From NCBI RefSeq assembly GCF_022376295.1, contig NZ_CP060140.1:1-64000 (forward strand): DNA of 64,000 bases, given 5' to 3'. This document shows, piece after piece, positions 63,288 through 64,000 of this stretch. Position 1 is the stretch's first letter. Each line of letters starts with the position of its first letter. A program made the translations under genes and the position numbers. This DNA comes from Nodularia sphaerocarpa UHCC 0038. GTDB taxonomy: Bacteria; Cyanobacteriota; Cyanobacteriia; Cyanobacteriales; Nostocaceae. The notes beneath the pieces are model-generated. The model saw only the letters and a program-made list of their open reading frames with translations, did not search any database and was not told the DNA's origin.

Positions 63288-64000
63288 TTTATTCCTTGAA
63301 TAAAGTGATTTTTTGGTTCAATAATTCGCAGCAAAATTGGGATTTTTCTTTGTAACAAAGTTAAATAATTCGGCGGGAATAAATCAAGGTATCTTAAATA
63401 ATGTAAAATTACTATAATTAGCGCCGCGCAACGCACTGTCAATTATTCAAGGTGGGTTACGCTCTGGCTAACCCATTCTACGCTTTTGATGACAATCCTT
63501 TAATTATTGAAGCTGTCCTACTTATATAAATAGTTAATAACTAATTATTTCGTCTTCATATAGCCATGCTATCTAATTTAATCAAATCTGCCGCTTCTCA
63601 TCTTTTTGTTTGTGACTCAAATCAATGATCTATGAGTTGCCAACATAATTATTTACTGGGGGATTTATTTGATTATTTAAACAAGATCATTTAACCTATT
63701 CTAGGCAGACTAATACTACTCTCGCTGGTGTATAGACAATATATCTATGTTCTGGACATCTTGCCTATTAATGTTTAAACTACAGAGGTAGCCTTTCTGT
63801 AGTTTCGCTCTACTCCAAGGCACTCAGCAAATCTACTAGGTTCTATAAAGCTTACAAAACTGTTATTATCCTGAGAGCAGTGTCAAGGAATGAGATCAGG
63901 CTATGATAATTCACGGACATTATCTCTTTTTTAGATTTAACTAATTAGGTGGTGAACTACTATATAGGGATTCCCACCTCAATAGTAGGGGCATATTGCT
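63288..64000. other. Terminal intergenic region without a supported gene
   Basis: The last 713 bases are AT-rich and contain only short, uneven frames. GGTGGGTTACGCTCTGGCTA then ACCCA near 63450 is a small inverted repeat common in Nostocales. A 20-codon frame at about 63568 (MLSNLIKSAASHLFVCDSNQ) has no ribosome-binding site and I do not call it. No tRNA or terminator is evident. Confidence 0.5.

Noticed and set aside
63568..63630. Twenty-codon frame MLSNLIKSAASHLFVCDSNQ
   Set aside because: No ribosome-binding site, very short, and in an AT-rich region with similar random frames.

Overview
The window reads as chromosomal DNA of a filamentous, probably heterocyst-forming cyanobacterium (Nostoc/Anabaena-like). 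The evidence is frequent GCGATCGC (HIP1) octamers, AT-rich intergenic DNA full of short heptamer repeats and dispersed palindromes typical of Nostocales, a sufR/sufBCDS locus, a histidine kinase with cyanobacteriochrome-type GAF domains, and many small proteins of cyanobacterial type. The first base is the start codon of dnaA, so the window may be the numbered start of an assembled chromosome. I saw no rRNA, tRNA, CRISPR array or transposase gene.

Layout. 1-1380 dnaA. 1951-21022 is a co-directional polysaccharide island: a CapD/FlaA1-type nucleotide-sugar dehydratase, a Wzx-type flippase, a GH28-like right-handed beta-helix protein, four GT4 glycosyltransferases, a Wzy-like polymerase, a PglC-like initiating sugar-phosphate transferase, a GT-A-type transferase, a LysA-like PLP decarboxylase, an ATP-grasp ligase, a DegT aminotransferase and a Wzc-type copolymerase/BY-kinase. 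21047-21302 carries a cluster of TTTTCCACA boxes, the likely oriC, interrupted by a MITE-like element, and dnaN follows. The polysaccharide island therefore lies between dnaA and oriC/dnaN.

23031-36323 holds two large sensory histidine kinases (a phytochrome-like GAF kinase and a PAS/GAF/REC hybrid), an ArsA/GET3-family ATPase, small conserved proteins, an orphan peptide with a double-glycine-type leader, dprA, and a class A beta-lactamase-fold protein. 36437-42779 has a TrmJ-type RNA methyltransferase, a PhnD-like lipoprotein paired with a HAMP histidine kinase, the remnant of a methyltransferase gene, a TPR protein and a Uma2 nuclease-fold protein.

42940-48962 is the Fe-S assembly locus sufBCDS, divergent from sufR, with two CAAC-N6-GTTG operators between them. 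52288-56847 is an NAD block: pncB, nadD, an NrtR-like Nudix regulator and nadE, with a near-palindrome just upstream of pncB. A ubiD-family decarboxylase follows. 59346-63121 is pstS-pstC-pstA-pstB with a four-unit PHO-box-like array upstream.

Dispersed repeats have entered coding sequence in at least two places: an in-frame insert in SufD and the whole C-terminal tail of PncB. All assignments come from reading the sequence and from family knowledge. No database search was run.
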